Origin: Chrysophaeum taylorii
Lineage: Eukaryota; Sar; Pelagophyceae; Pelagomonadales; Pelagomonadaceae
Reading direction: 5' to 3'
DNA length: 64,000 bases
Assembly (NCBI GenBank): GCA_029834535.1
Contig: JAQMWT010000138.1
Location: 111,704 to 175,703, forward strand
The notes beneath the pieces are model-generated. The model worked only from the letters and a program-made list of their open reading frames with translations, was not told the origin of the DNA and did not search any database. Positions 32,121 to 42,036 of the stretch are shown here, piece after piece (positions within the stretch are counted from its first letter, which is position 1; the number at the start of each line of letters is the position of its first letter). The position numbers were made by a program, and so were the translations under genes.

Positions 32121-33062
32121 TTTTCTTTAACGTACTACTAGAGGCCAGCCCACAATGCATGGGGCGTAGGCTCATCCCAGCGCCGTCGCATCGGCCAGAG
32201 GGCAGGTGATGGTCTCTCGCCAGTTGTCACAGTCTTGAGCGAGGGAGCACCATGTCTTCGCTTTTTGTACACGTGCTCAGGGTAGGTGGTTTTAAGTGCG
32301 GGGGCTGATGGAAGCAGCTCGGATTGGCAGCAGAGTTGGAGCGTCGAGCGGAAAGGAGATCGGGGGCGGGAGGTAGGAGACAAGAAGGACGTTGACGCAG
32401 GCCGCCTGTGAGGGACGGCCGAGCGCGAGCCTAACCGTCCGGGCGCCGCCAGGGACCCGGCGGCCGAGAGATGTAGGGGCGGTTGGGGTTTCGGTAAGCG
32501 TCTCGCGCAATCAGGGTTTCGAAGTAGACTCGCAAAGGTTATAAAAGGGCGGAGCTTGCGCTGATTAAAGCAGCTATTAGACAGGCGGGGGCGAGAGCGT
32601 CAAGCTGAAAGTGGGGTGAGTGGGAGGAAGGACGTCCAGGGTTTAGGAGTAAACTCAAAGGTTAGCGAACGTGCGCTGTTCAAAGCAGCTTCTTAGATTG
32701 GCGGGGGTGAGAGCGTCGAGCTGATATGAGAGTGGGGTGGGTGGGGTTAAGGGGGGCGGTAAGGCGTTAGTTAGCCTAACCGTCCGGGCGCCGCCAGGGG
32801 CCCGGCGGCCGAGAGACGTAGGGGCCGTTGGCGTTTCTGTAAGCGTCTTGGCGCTCCCTAGAGTTCTCCTGCGGTGGCTGCACCGCCCAGGGCGTCCAGG
32901 GTTAGAGGGAGTAGTAGCCTTTTATAGGACAGTCACCCCCCCTTGGACTTTACTAAAACCCCTCTACTGGTCGCACCCCCAGTCACAGTCGACTAGTCGC
33001 GCAGTCGACTTCTAAAAACCCTTCCCCCCTTTCCTATTCTCTTGTCGCCGTCGAACCGTGAC
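32121..33062. repeat. Intergenic region made of duplicated blocks
   Basis: Holds three copies of the dispersed AAGCAGCT...GGCGGGGGTGAGAGCG repeat (about 32,309-32,365, 32,571-32,628, 32,681-32,740). A second block starting CCTAACCGTCCGGGCGCCGC occurs at about 32,430-32,506 and again at 32,776-32,851, including a GC-rich hairpin (GCCGCC/GGCGGC). Just before the next gene lies one AGCAGTCGAC-like motif copy (33000-33021). No coding region is supported. Confidence 0.7.
33000..33021 (+). repeat. Dispersed CAGTCGAC-TTTAAA motif, copy 2
   Basis: Reads CGCAGTCGACTTCTAAAAAC, a slightly diverged member of the seven-copy family, 42 bp upstream of the zinc-finger gene start. Confidence 0.5.
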
Positions 33063-33968
33063 ATGGCCAAGCCATACGAGATTTGCTTCGACAACCTCAA
33101 GGGACGGTGCCACCGGGGCGACGCGTGCCGGTTCAGCCATGATGGGGGCGAGTCGGCCGGCCGGGGCGACGCGTGCTACGAGTGCGGCGAGATAGGTCAC
33201 TTTGGCCGGGACTGCCCGATTCGCATTGCGAACGGCGGACGGATCGGGCCTATCTTTGGCATGGGCCGGCGCAACGGCGGCGGCCGCGATGCCTACGGGG
33301 GCTACGGGCCCGGGTACTACGGACGCGGCCGCCGGAGCCCCAGCCGCAGTCCGTCGCGCCGCCGCCGCCGCCGCCGCGACGAATACTCGGACTCTTACAG
33401 CGACGATAGCGACGACAGCTACGACCGCCGCCGCCGCAAGAAGAGCAAGCGGAGCAGGCGCCGCTACGATTCGGACGATGACGACGACTACGATCGTCGT
33501 CGCCGTCGCGACCGCCGCCGCCGCCGGGACGACGACGATTCGGACGACGACGACGATTACGATCGCCGCCGCCGCGGCCGCCGCCGGCGTCGCGACGACG
33601 ACGACGACGACGACCGCAAGTCCATGAAGAAGAAGAAATCGCGCGACGACGACGACGAGCCAGACGAGGAGGGCCGCGACAAGGAGAAGACCAACGGCGC
33701 CGACGACCGCGACCGCCGCGACGCCGACGACCGCGACCGCCGCGCCGACGAGGACCGCGACCGCCGCGCCGACGAGGACCGCGACCGCCGCGACGACGAG
33801 GACGGCGACCGCCGCGACGACGAGGACGGCGACCGCCGCGACGACGAGGACCGCGACCGCCGCGACGACGAGGACCGCGACCGCCGCGACGACGAGGACC
33901 GCGACCGCCGCGACGACGAGGACCGCGACCGCCGCGACGACGAGGACCGCGACCGCCGCGACGACTAA
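33063..33968 (+). CDS. CCCH plus CCHC zinc-finger protein with Arg/Asp repeat tail
   Basis: 301 residues from ATG 33063. A CCCH finger is at about residues 8-26 (CFDNLKGRCHRGDACRFSH, spacing C-x7-C-x5-C-x3-H) and a CCHC knuckle at about 38-51 (CYECGEIGHFGRDC). A Gly-rich segment and SPSRSPSRRRRRRR follow, then mixed Arg/Asp/Tyr-Asp tracts, and finally about eleven copies of an octapeptide DDEDRDRR encoded by 24-bp tandem DNA units (about 33,690-33,968). The zinc modules and RS/RD-rich region point to an RNA-binding, splicing-related nuclear protein resembling ZCRB1/SR-type factors (inference). The repeat tail is probably variable in copy number. Confidence 0.82.
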   Translation: MAKPYEICFDNLKGRCHRGDACRFSHDGGESAGRGDACYECGEIGHFGRDCPIRIANGGRIGPIFGMGRRNGGGRDAYGGYGPGYYGRGRRSPSRSPSRRRRRRRDEYSDSYSDDSDDSYDRRRRKKSKRSRRRYDSDDDDDYDRRRRRDRRRRRDDDDSDDDDDYDRRRRGRRRRRDDDDDDDRKSMKKKKSRDDDDEPDEEGRDKEKTNGADDRDRRDADDRDRRADEDRDRRADEDRDRRDDEDGDRRDDEDGDRRDDEDRDRRDDEDRDRRDDEDRDRRDDEDRDRRDDEDRDRRDD

Positions 33969-35170
33969 GACCCACTTGCCGCCCTCGATGGATCAAGACT
34001 TTCGTATGCCGTCTCGAGTCAAGAGGTATTCGCTACCCCATACTTTACGTCGAAAAACTCCCTCTCCCCGATCATAGACCGCTGCGTCGGATTCGGCCGT
34101 TACACGCGACGGCTGATTCGACGGCACCGCGGCCGCCCTTGTCCGCGTGGCTTTCGACGAGCTGTCGGTTGACGTTTGGCGGCGCACTTGCCTTGCTTCC
34201 GCGCTCGTTCGCGTCTGCTGGTAGCCACAGTAAGCCTCATCCATTCATTACTGCCCCTCTTCACAGACACACGGCTCTCTCGTGACTTTTTCTCCATGTA
34301 GTGCCGTTGCTGCTCGGCGGACGGCTCGCTTCACTCTAGGCGCGCCGCCGTGCCACTCGCAGCACCCCCACCAGCAGCGTCCCAGACAGGCATGTTGCAG
34401 CAGACAAGCACGCCGGTTGCTCGATCGTCGTGTGGTTTTTCGTTCAGAACCTCCCCTCCCATCATTTTATGTGTTCTTTGCTACGCACCATTCCCCCCTC
34501 AATCGCCCTCGTCTCCCGCAAAAGTGGCCAACATTAAAGAAAGACAGAAAGACAGAAAGAATAAACAAATGAATAAATGAAGTGGACGCTTCGCGTTTAT
34601 CTGGACCGCCGCACTTCCCCTGCCTGGATCTTCGATACCTCGCGCGCACCCTCTTATTATTCCCTATCCCCTGCTAGTCATCGGCGTGAGCATAAGCCCT
34701 GGAGGGAGCGAGGTCCACTGCTGGGAAGAGGAGGAGGAGTGCGGAGTCTCCACACCCGTGTTAGTGCACGACGACGACGACGACGAAGGCATGTGCGTTT
34801 ACACTTCTTGTAACCGCGCGCGCGAGCCGTGCCCGCGGCATTCTCCTGAACGCCCGCATAAAGACGAAGAGCCCTACCGTTGTTAATCCCGCATACGGGA
34901 CACCAAAAGCGCGGCATGCTGGCGCTCGTCGCCTGGATGCATTGGGTTGTAGCCGTCGTCGTAGAAAGTTCGCAATGGCCCAAGCTTGGCTTTATTGATC
35001 ATGATGAGCGAGTAGTAACGTACGTAATGTGTGCTATGCGCAGAGCCTGCAAATACATAAATAGGGCCCAGCACTCGGACATGTCAAGATGAGCGAGATC
35101 GGCCTACGCGATGGAGGACCTCCAAGCGCCGACATTTTTTGGTGCTAAGGAAATCGTCGACGCGAGGTGG
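33969..35170. other. Intergenic, no supported gene
   Basis: About 1.2 kb. Short frames conflict and show no features. A small CGA repeat is at 34,769-34,787 and an AGAAAGAC repeat at about 34,540-34,562. Nothing else was recognised. Confidence 0.45.
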
Positions 35171-36334
35171 TTAGTTCCTTCGCGGACATAGCTCGGAAAT
35201 ATCGTAGGCGCAGCTCTGCAAGAAGGCGCACTCTTCATCGAGCGTGTCAATAACGCGGGCCTTCTTCAACAACGTGAAGACTGCCCGGACGACGGGGACA
35301 GATACATTATAATCTTCGGAGAGAGTGTGATGCCATCCGGCCACCAACATCGAGTCGAAGACCGAGCTATTGGTGACTACCTTGTTGAGGGCCTCGAAAT
35401 TCAGGTCGGCTTCGTTTCCGTGGAAGTTCCAAGCCATAAAGTAGCGGTGAGGCGAACGGACTGCCTCGGCTATCGTCTCGTCGAGCCACGGATCCGCCGT
35501 CGACGGCCGTCCCGCGCAACAACTGAAGACCTCGTAGAGCGTAAACTCGGAGACTGGCGTGTAGCGGATGCGATGAACGAGGGACGTAAAATCGACGCCT
35601 CTTATCTCCAAAAACGCTAGCATGTCACGGATTCGTTCGGTGTTGAATATCGCCGGCGTGATGGGTGGTTTGACGATGGCGTCGAGCGGGAAGTTGACGG
35701 CCAGCGCGTCGGCGGCGGCGTCGTACCATTTCGTCTGATGGATCTGGTCTCGACGCGTCATGATGAACCTTTGGTGCGCGAAAAGCGAGTGGAGCGTCAA
35801 GGAGTTGAGAAAAACATTCTTTGAATCAAGAACCAAGTACCACGGCGACGCGAGGTAAGCGTGCGCCATGAGCTTGACGATTTGCTGTTCAAACCAGCCA
35901 CCCGCCACGGCGCCAACCCGGGGTTCGCGGAAAAAGACCTTGTAGTTGCGGCCCGCGGCAGCCTGAACGCGTCGAAACTGGGTCTCGTATAATCCCATTG
36001 GCTCTGCCGACACCCACGGGACGTGGATATCCCGAACGATACGACACACGTCGTGCCTCGCGATGCTTCGCACCAACAGTTCCAGTTTGCAGAGTTCCAC
36101 CGGAAACGACGGCACCAGAGCATCCATGCCCAGTCGGAACGAGGCGCAGAAAGTGTTGGAGTCGTTGCACGGCGATGGGAGCCGCTCGCACTCGTCGCCG
36201 CGTCCCTTTGGCTTCGGTGTGTCCATATCGGCAAAGATCGACACGTTTTCGAAGTAGTGCCACGCTCGCGTCACTGCGGACGATTCGAGCGCTCCCGCCA
36301 CGGCGATAACCACCCATCCTCGCGACGCTCGCAT
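35171..36334 (-). CDS. Secretory glycosyltransferase-like protein (DUF6492-like)
   Basis: 387 residues, single exon, ATG at 36334. The N-terminus MRASRGWVVIAVAGALESSAV is a signal peptide or anchor. The core resembles uncharacterised transferases: MDALVPSFPVELCKLELLVR, the segment GGWFEQQIVKLMAHAYLASP, then YLVLDSKNVFLNSL, an Asp-Ser-Lys/Asn form of the Asp-x-Asp nucleotide-sugar motif, and SEFTLYEVFSCCAG. Together these suggest a DUF6492-type member of the GT-A fold (assignment by pattern, moderate). Several Cys are spaced as for disulphides, fitting the secretory pathway. The third Asp of the canonical motif being replaced by Asn is worth noting for activity. Confidence 0.65.
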   Translation of the reverse strand: MRASRGWVVIAVAGALESSAVTRAWHYFENVSIFADMDTPKPKGRGDECERLPSPCNDSNTFCASFRLGMDALVPSFPVELCKLELLVRSIARHDVCRIVRDIHVPWVSAEPMGLYETQFRRVQAAAGRNYKVFFREPRVGAVAGGWFEQQIVKLMAHAYLASPWYLVLDSKNVFLNSLTLHSLFAHQRFIMTRRDQIHQTKWYDAAADALAVNFPLDAIVKPPITPAIFNTERIRDMLAFLEIRGVDFTSLVHRIRYTPVSEFTLYEVFSCCAGRPSTADPWLDETIAEAVRSPHRYFMAWNFHGNEADLNFEALNKVVTNSSVFDSMLVAGWHHTLSEDYNVSVPVVRAVFTLLKKARVIDTLDEECAFLQSCAYDISELCPRRN

Positions 36335-36408
36335 CTGTCAAGCCAGGCACATTCTCGCGGAGAGAGAATGCCTCGGTCTACAGCCAAAAAAAACACCCTT
36401 GACTTATT

Positions 36409-36430
36409 AGCAGTCGACCTTTAAAAATCC
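36409..36430 (+). repeat. Dispersed AGCAGTCGAC-TTTAAA motif, copy 3
   Basis: Reads AGCAGTCGACCTTTAAAAAT, 75 bp upstream of the minus-strand glycosyltransferase-like start codon, on the opposite strand. Confidence 0.65.
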
Positions 36431-36689
36431 TTGACTTTTACTCTTGTTCAACAAGGATTCGGGCAGTTCTGCTCGCATGCGTGGTTGTTCATTAAGAGTT
36501 TGTACACGAAAACAATTCCAAGAGCACGAGAATAGACTTCTTCACGCTTCTTTTGATTCAAACCTCACATTAGACGAATCGCGAAGGATGTTCAATAATA
36601 ATTACTTAATTATTAAAATTTAATGTTGCTTTTTTTTTTTTGCCCGTTCGCTCGCTTCCAGGTCCTAACACCACGATTGTCCGAGAGGA

Positions 36690-36815
36690 GAAACATACAT
36701 TTGGGATTTTACAGCATTGTAGGCTCAACGTCACTTAGCCAAACGCGGTATATATTGTTAGATTTAGACGGAGGTTTGGGGGGAGTGTTAGGGGATATGT
36801 GAATGACGTCATCCA
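36690..36815 (+). repeat. ~120-bp repeat, forward copy
   Basis: Contains ATTTGGGATTTTACAGCATT, then GTAGGCTCAACGT and GCCAAACGCGG, then a G-rich segment, then ATGACGTCATCC. The same order occurs on the minus strand at 55,592-55,715 with a few substitutions. Probably the terminal part of a mobile element. Confidence 0.8.
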
Positions 36816-36824
36816 TCCTTGGAA

Positions 36825-36860
36825 GGATCTTTCGCAACTTTTCCTTAAGAAACCCCTAAA
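36825..36860 (+). repeat. Inverted-repeat arm, left
   Basis: GGATCTTTCGCAACTTTTCC and the following AAGAAACCCCTA pair with 37279-37312 (about 34 of 36 positions), enclosing about 420 bp that include the AAGTTNAC minisatellite. Looks like a small element with terminal inverted repeats. Confidence 0.75.
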
Positions 36861-37007
36861 GCCTTCACTTTTTTGAGAACAGACAGGTAGAGGACGGCGT
36901 CATGTTTTCCCCATCATGGCCTTGGAGAATCATCTTGAGACGATCTTGAGACGAACTTATTATGTCTTTAAAGCTCGATTAGACTTAGTGCAGGTAAGTT
37001 GTCGTCC

Positions 37008-37130
37008 CAGTAAGTTGACCTGGTCCCAGTAAGTTGACACGGTCCCAGTAAGTTCACACCTGGTCCTAGTAAGTCCACACCTGGCCCTAGTAAGTTCACC
37101 TGGTCCTAGTAAGCTCACCTGGTCCTAGTA
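37008..37130 (-). repeat. AGGTGAACTTACTGGGACC minisatellite, inverted copy
   Basis: About seven units of 17-20 bp; on the plus strand GGTCCCAGTAAGTTGACCT. This is the reverse complement of the array following both Helitron copies at 58,730-59,050 and 59,750-60,040. Confidence 0.85.
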
Positions 37131-37278
37131 GGGCGGCTACCCGAGGACCTCGGCGTAGACGACATTCTGCGTACACCAGAGGACGATGAGCGGACATAAT
37201 TAGGCTAACATAATAAGCTATACCGCCCTCTTACCAGTCCCTACTTCTAAAAAGAAGATGACAAGCCCCCTTTCAGGT

Positions 37279-37312
37279 ATAGGGGTTTCTGAAGGAAAAG
37301 TTGCGAAAGATC
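37279..37312 (-). repeat. Inverted-repeat arm, right
   Basis: AGGGGTTTCTGAAGGAAAAG and the following TTGCGAAAGATC mirror 36825-36860. Confidence 0.75.
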
Positions 37313-37351
37313 TTTCGATGACATGGAGTGTTGCAGGCAGTGCCTATGGCC

Positions 37352-40240
37352 TGCCGCGACAAGGCCAAGCTCGTCCGTGAGGCGGCGATGCGTGTCGTGG
37401 CCATCGGGGGGCCTGTCGCGAGCGTTTGAAGAAGGCGCAGGCCGAGACTGCGGCCTGGGCGAGCGTCAGCTACAGGGCGGTCGCAGATCGCGTTGCGACG
37501 ATAAAGGAGGCCGGGCTTGCGGCGATCATCAAAGAAAACGTGCCGCCGCCACCGCCGCCGACGACGAGGGAGCTGCCACTCGAGGTTTTAGCGCCGGGAG
37601 CTCTGGATCAAAAAGGCGAGCGCGGACTGGGCGGGCGTCTTGGCTGACGGTCAGTCTCGCGGCCTCAAGAAGATCATGGACAGCTGCAGCGCGCTCTACG
37701 GCGAGGACGCGAAGCGGTCGGAGAACTCGGTGAGGATCTACGCCGCGTCGCCTCGAATCTCCAAGAGACGCTCGAGTGCTTAAGCCAGGCGAGGCGGGCT
37801 GCGCTCCAGCCCGAGGCCAACCGTGAGGCCTGGTCCAAGTCCGGCCTCTCCCCCTCCAACCAGCCCCCCTATTGAATCCAGCTCTACCAGGAGCAGCAGC
37901 AGGACGCCGCCCGCGCGGCGCCGGCGGGCGAACTCTCCGCGGTTCTGAACACGTGTGCGCTGACGCTGTTCCCGTCTTCTCAGAAACGCGCCACCGCCGC
38001 CGCCAGCCCGGATGCCGACCCAGAATCCGAAGCTCCCGACGCCGGCGGCGCTCGCCTGGCATCTTCTGACCTCCAAAGCTGTCCTAGCGCCGCCAACTCC
38101 GCGGAGAAACTCCGGCTCTCGTACCTCGAGCGAGGTGTCTTGGCCGTTGAGGGCTAATCGGTAAAGGCCATCAAGGAGCAGCTTGGCAAGCACAACCTCG
38201 GAGCGTACACCACCCAGGACGCCGGCAAGATCGCCCCCCTTCGACACCTCGAAGCCCTGTTCGGCATGAAAATCCTCCTCTCCTGGCTCCCCGAGAGCCG
38301 AAGTTTGCTTGGTAGCGAGAACGCGTGTGAGGCGCCGCCCCCCCCCCAAAAAAAAGAAGCCCGACGGCATAGACGACTTCCAACTCAAAGCCAAGGCCGA
38401 GGAGTGCATAGCCAAGTCCAAACGCGCCTCGAAAGCCCATCGGGTGCCGCTTCCCCCCATTCAAGCTTCCAACACCACCTCAAGTGTGTGAGTCGCCCTC
38501 GGGCTCTCAGACATTCCTTTAACCTTCGCTTCTACGTTTTTTGGGCGCCCAGACGAACCATCCGGAAGCGTAGGACAGCTCACCAGAAGTTCCGGTGCCG
38601 GGGCGTCCGTGGGGACTCACTCGTAGGAGTCCGCTCGCATCTCCCTTCAGAAACCCCCGCAACACCCCGAATATCACCGTCGGAGTGACCATTTTCGTGC
38701 TCGATTGCTCGGATGACCGTCCACGCCGTTCGACCAAAGCTTCTCAGGACAACGAAAGGGCTCCATGAGTCGTTGTTTTGAGCCGTTTGCGGGTCGGGTG
38801 GCCGAGCATATCGCTCGCCAGCCGCTCGCTCGCATTTCCCCCTTCGAGAACCTGAGAAGAAAAGGCACATAAGGTAGAAGAGCCTTCTTGTTGGAGTCTC
38901 TCGATCGGCGGCGGCGTGCGTATTGCCGAGTCCAAGCTCGAAACGCCCCCCCCCACCTTTCTAAAAAAGGAACACGCGTCGAGAAAAAACGGCTCCGAAT
39001 CGAGTTTTCAACAAAAAAACGGCTGCGTTGGACGCGGAAAAGAAACGCCAGCAGCAGAAAGTCTTCGCGGAGGCAATAGCGTATTGCGAGAAGGAAGGAG
39101 TAGGGACCAAGAAGTGCATGCCTGACCACCCAGAGTGGATTGAGCTCATCACCTGGAGACAGCTCAACGATAGACTGAAGGAGCGTGTTTTGTTTGATGA
39201 AACAGCCGCGACGCACACTCGCTCGGACCGGATGCTCACGCCGAAGGAGGAGCAGGCGCCTGTGAACAAAAAGATTGTTGAGAGCAACAAGGCCCGCGCC
39301 GCGCCAAGCTGCGAAGAGATTGGAGTCAAAGTGCGAAATATTTTACTCGATCGTCGACTTCAGAACCGGCGCGGCGGACGCAAGAAAGTCCCGTTCAACA
39401 ACGCCAACTACAAACATGTGTGCGGCCATTCGCCCTCGGAAGAATTATTCATAGGTTTCTTCGCCCGCAACTCGCACCGGATCAGCACGAAGATCAAGCA
39501 AAATAATCGAGGCGAAGCGTGCCGCCGTGAACTGCGACGAGATGGTCGAGGAGTACTTTGCGGGCATCCACGGACTTCGCGCCGAGCTCAAAGCCGCGGG
39601 GATTATGGACGAGCACGGCGCCATGTCGGACCCCCGCCTTGTCCTGAACCTCGACGAGACGCCTCAGTTCGTGGACTACGCCGACAAAAAAAGGGAACGC
39701 TAAGACCAAGTTTGGGGCCGGCAAGGGTGACGTCTGCTGGTCCGAGGCCTATGACTACCGCGAGTGCAACACCGTCATGATGTGCTGGGGCCTGTTCGTG
39801 CCGCGATGGACGCGGCTGTCTCGGCATGCTTCGAGGCGTGGCAGCGCTGCAAGGACGGCGTCTGCGGCCTTGACAACGGCGCCATGTGCGACGCCAGCAA
39901 ACTCAAGTACTGCGAGATCTGCGGGGACCTCAAATGGAAGCGGTGCAGTAAGAAGGCGTGCAAAAAGGCGCTGGAGGATCTTGCATTTGCCGTGCCGGAT
40001 GATGCTGATGCTGAAGATGAGGAGGAGGAGGAGGAGGACGGCAACCCCGAATTCGAGCGCGAGATTGGTCACGATCGTCGCCGCCATCGGCGACCCCAGC
40101 CACGAAGCAACCAGCTACCTGAGACCCGCCCAAAGCAGCTCCCAGGGTCCCCACCGACACTTCGGGAGCTACGGTCATGCTTATTTCGACACCTAGTGCC
40201 CCTAGTGAGCCATCCTCCCCTTCCTCATGCCTGGTAATTT
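37352..40240 (+). pseudogene. Decayed DDE-type DNA transposon
   Basis: Protein-like blocks in all three plus frames, broken by stops and shifts. Examples are KKAQAETAAWASVSYRAVAD near 37,430, a block with EKLRLSYLERGVLAVEG near 38,110, ALDAEKKRQQQKVFAEAIAY from 39,025, and KRAAVNCDEMVEEYFAGIHG followed by NLDETPQFVDYADK near 39,640. The last continues in another frame as KTKFGAGKGDVCWSEAYDYR and CNTVMMCWGLF. The NLDET motif is the usual setting of an acidic catalytic residue in pogo/Tc1-like transposases. A Cys-rich acidic segment follows (CDASKLKYCEICGDLKWKRC). At least three disruptions are needed to join the blocks, so it is inactive. Family assignment below DDE superfamily is uncertain. 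Confidence 0.5.
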
Positions 40241-40587
40241 TTAGTGTCGGGTACTGCTAGACGTTACCCCACACCATGCCACGATCACGCTAAACAGAGG
40301 TATGGCGTGCCCCAGGTCCGAACGGAGAGTGGTCGGGAGTACTCCTGAGCGTCTCACATCCCTCTTCGGTCGAGTTCGGTCCATGGTACGGCCCTTTTAA
40401 CAAAACAGTAATTTTTTTAGTGTCGACCCGCCTGTATACGATAATAATATCACCATGGCTTCTAAACAAACAAGTGCGTTATGATGAAGCAAACAACAAG
40501 ACAATAATAGGGCGTCGTGGAAGTTTGGATAACCCTCGACGTGCCTGGGTTCTCAAAACTTCCAGATCCTGCATCCAAAGGTTCTTC
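40241..40587. other. Intergenic, nothing recognised
   Basis: About 350 bp between the transposon remnant and the next gene's 3' end. No gene or repeat was identified. Confidence 0.4.
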
Positions 40588-41802
40588 TTAAGAAGATAGC
40601 AACGATGCCGCCGCAGCCAGGGACCATTCTCGCAGGTGTTCCCGGGGGAGGAGATATCGCACGAGCTGGGATGAAGGTGGTGCCATCTTCACGTATGAGG
40701 AGGCGTTCGCCGCCGCCGTTGGCGGGGGGACGTGGTTTTGGGGGGGGGGCGAAGGTTTCCCTTCGAATGGGTCGTTTGACGGCAGGAGATGGTGTGGGCG
40801 TCGGAGGTGGTGGAAGGGGCAGAGCTTGATGAGCGTACCCGGGACGCCGTGGTGGACGAGCAGGCCAACGTTCTGTTCGTCCTGCTCCGTGAGGAGGCCG
40901 TCGACGACGTGGTCGTTGATCTCACCGCCCGCAGGGGACGCCTGGATGAGCTCGATCGGTGCGGAGAAGGTAACGCCGTCGAGCGATAGCGCCACGAGGA
41001 TGGCAGCCCGCGCGGCCCACCGTTTCGTTCGGCTCGCCGAGGTCCGAACCACTGTCGGAAAGAAACCCAGCAAGGAGTCGTGGACAGGATTGGGATTGAC
41101 GCTGGCGAAGTAGATGTCGGCGAGTTCGGTCGCCGTTTCTTGGTCGCTCAGCGCTTTCTGAAACAAAGACGGTCCCGCGAGGAAACGCACCCTCTCGAAA
41201 GGGCTCCAGGCCGCGCCCGACATCCTCGCCACCTGCACGAAGCGGCCGCCACCCGCGGGATTGGCGTTGGCACGCGCATACAAGAACACCCCGCCGCGTA
41301 GCCTCGCGAGCGAGAATCGACCGTCGAACTCGCACGATTTTCCCGCGCGCCGCTCGATGCACCCCGGCACGGGGCTCCGGAGCGACAAGCCCTCGAGCCT
41401 CTTGAACACGCCATCCAAAACGTACGCGTGGATCGCTTGGCGCCTGTCGCTGAGCATCCCCCCGAATCCCCACACCCTTTCGTCTGCGATCACCGCCAAG
41501 TTGTGCGCGACCCTCGTGTCGTTGACGACTTCTCGCGAACGTTCGAGGCTCAAGCCCTCAAACAACACGACTGTTGCGTGGGTCGCCGCGTGCGGAAACG
41601 TCCCGTTGCGCGCAAACAACAGCACGCGCCGATTGACTTCGAGGACCGAGAAGTACCGCAATGCGGCTTTCGAGCCGCGGAGGGTCGCGACAATTTCTGG
41701 CGCCGTGGCGAGACTTACGGTGCGGCGCTTGAAGGGAGCGTGCACGAGCCGAAATCGCGCCTCGGGTTCGATGCAGGCCGTCGCGAGGGCGGCAAGCAGC
41801 AT
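40588..41802 (-). CDS. Secreted beta-propeller-like protein (possible glycoside hydrolase relative)
   Basis: 404 residues, single exon, ATG at 41802. Short signal peptide MLLAALATACIEPEARF. The body has recurring beta-strand patterns of the kind RYFSVLEVNRRVLLFARNGT, VWGFGGMLSDRRQAIHAYVL, GGVFLYARANANPAGGGRFV, ARMSGAAWSPFERVRF, with FDGRF and DIYFASVNPNP between them. The YARAN...GR...VQVA...SPFE arrangement resembles blades of five-bladed propeller glycosidases, though the catalytic carboxylates could not be assigned. The C-terminus is Pro-rich and low complexity (PSPPPQNHVPPPTAAANASS). Function: possible extracellular carbohydrate binding or hydrolysis (inference). Confidence 0.55.
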   Translation of the reverse strand: MLLAALATACIEPEARFRLVHAPFKRRTVSLATAPEIVATLRGSKAALRYFSVLEVNRRVLLFARNGTFPHAATHATVVLFEGLSLERSREVVNDTRVAHNLAVIADERVWGFGGMLSDRRQAIHAYVLDGVFKRLEGLSLRSPVPGCIERRAGKSCEFDGRFSLARLRGGVFLYARANANPAGGGRFVQVARMSGAAWSPFERVRFLAGPSLFQKALSDQETATELADIYFASVNPNPVHDSLLGFFPTVVRTSASRTKRWAARAAILVALSLDGVTFSAPIELIQASPAGGEINDHVVDGLLTEQDEQNVGLLVHHGVPGTLIKLCPFHHLRRPHHLLPSNDPFEGKPSPPPQNHVPPPTAAANASSYVKMAPPSSQLVRYLLPREHLREWSLAAAASLLSS

Positions 41803-42036
41803 GCGAATAGGGTACTGACCTTCTTATGCTACAGGACGCTTAAAATTAGACCCTATCTCTCTCTCTCTCTCTCCCCCTAACCTAGAGTAAAAGGGGTCGG
41901 GGACGTTTCTGCGTTTCTCCGCCTCTAAGATTCTGTGCAGGTGTTCGTGGAATATCTGGGAATCTCAAGCTATGCGTGAGCCGCGGCGCGCAGGGCGACG
42001 CAGTTACGGCTTGTTCGTTCGCGTCCCACAGAGGCA
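41803..42036. other. Short intergenic region with CT microsatellite
   Basis: A CT dinucleotide run lies at about 41,856-41,872. Nothing else was recognised. Confidence 0.6.

Larger units (their letters stand above)
36335..37320. other. Intergenic region packed with mobile-element repeats
   Basis: Holds one AGCAGTCGAC motif copy, one arm of a 120-bp repeat shared in inverted orientation with 55,592-55,715, a 34-36 bp inverted repeat pair and a minisatellite (all listed separately). No gene. Confidence 0.6.

Noticed and set aside
33250-33996. 248-codon minus-strand Arg/Gly-rich frame
   Set aside because: Antisense of the Asp/Arg repeat gene; the repeats make all frames open.
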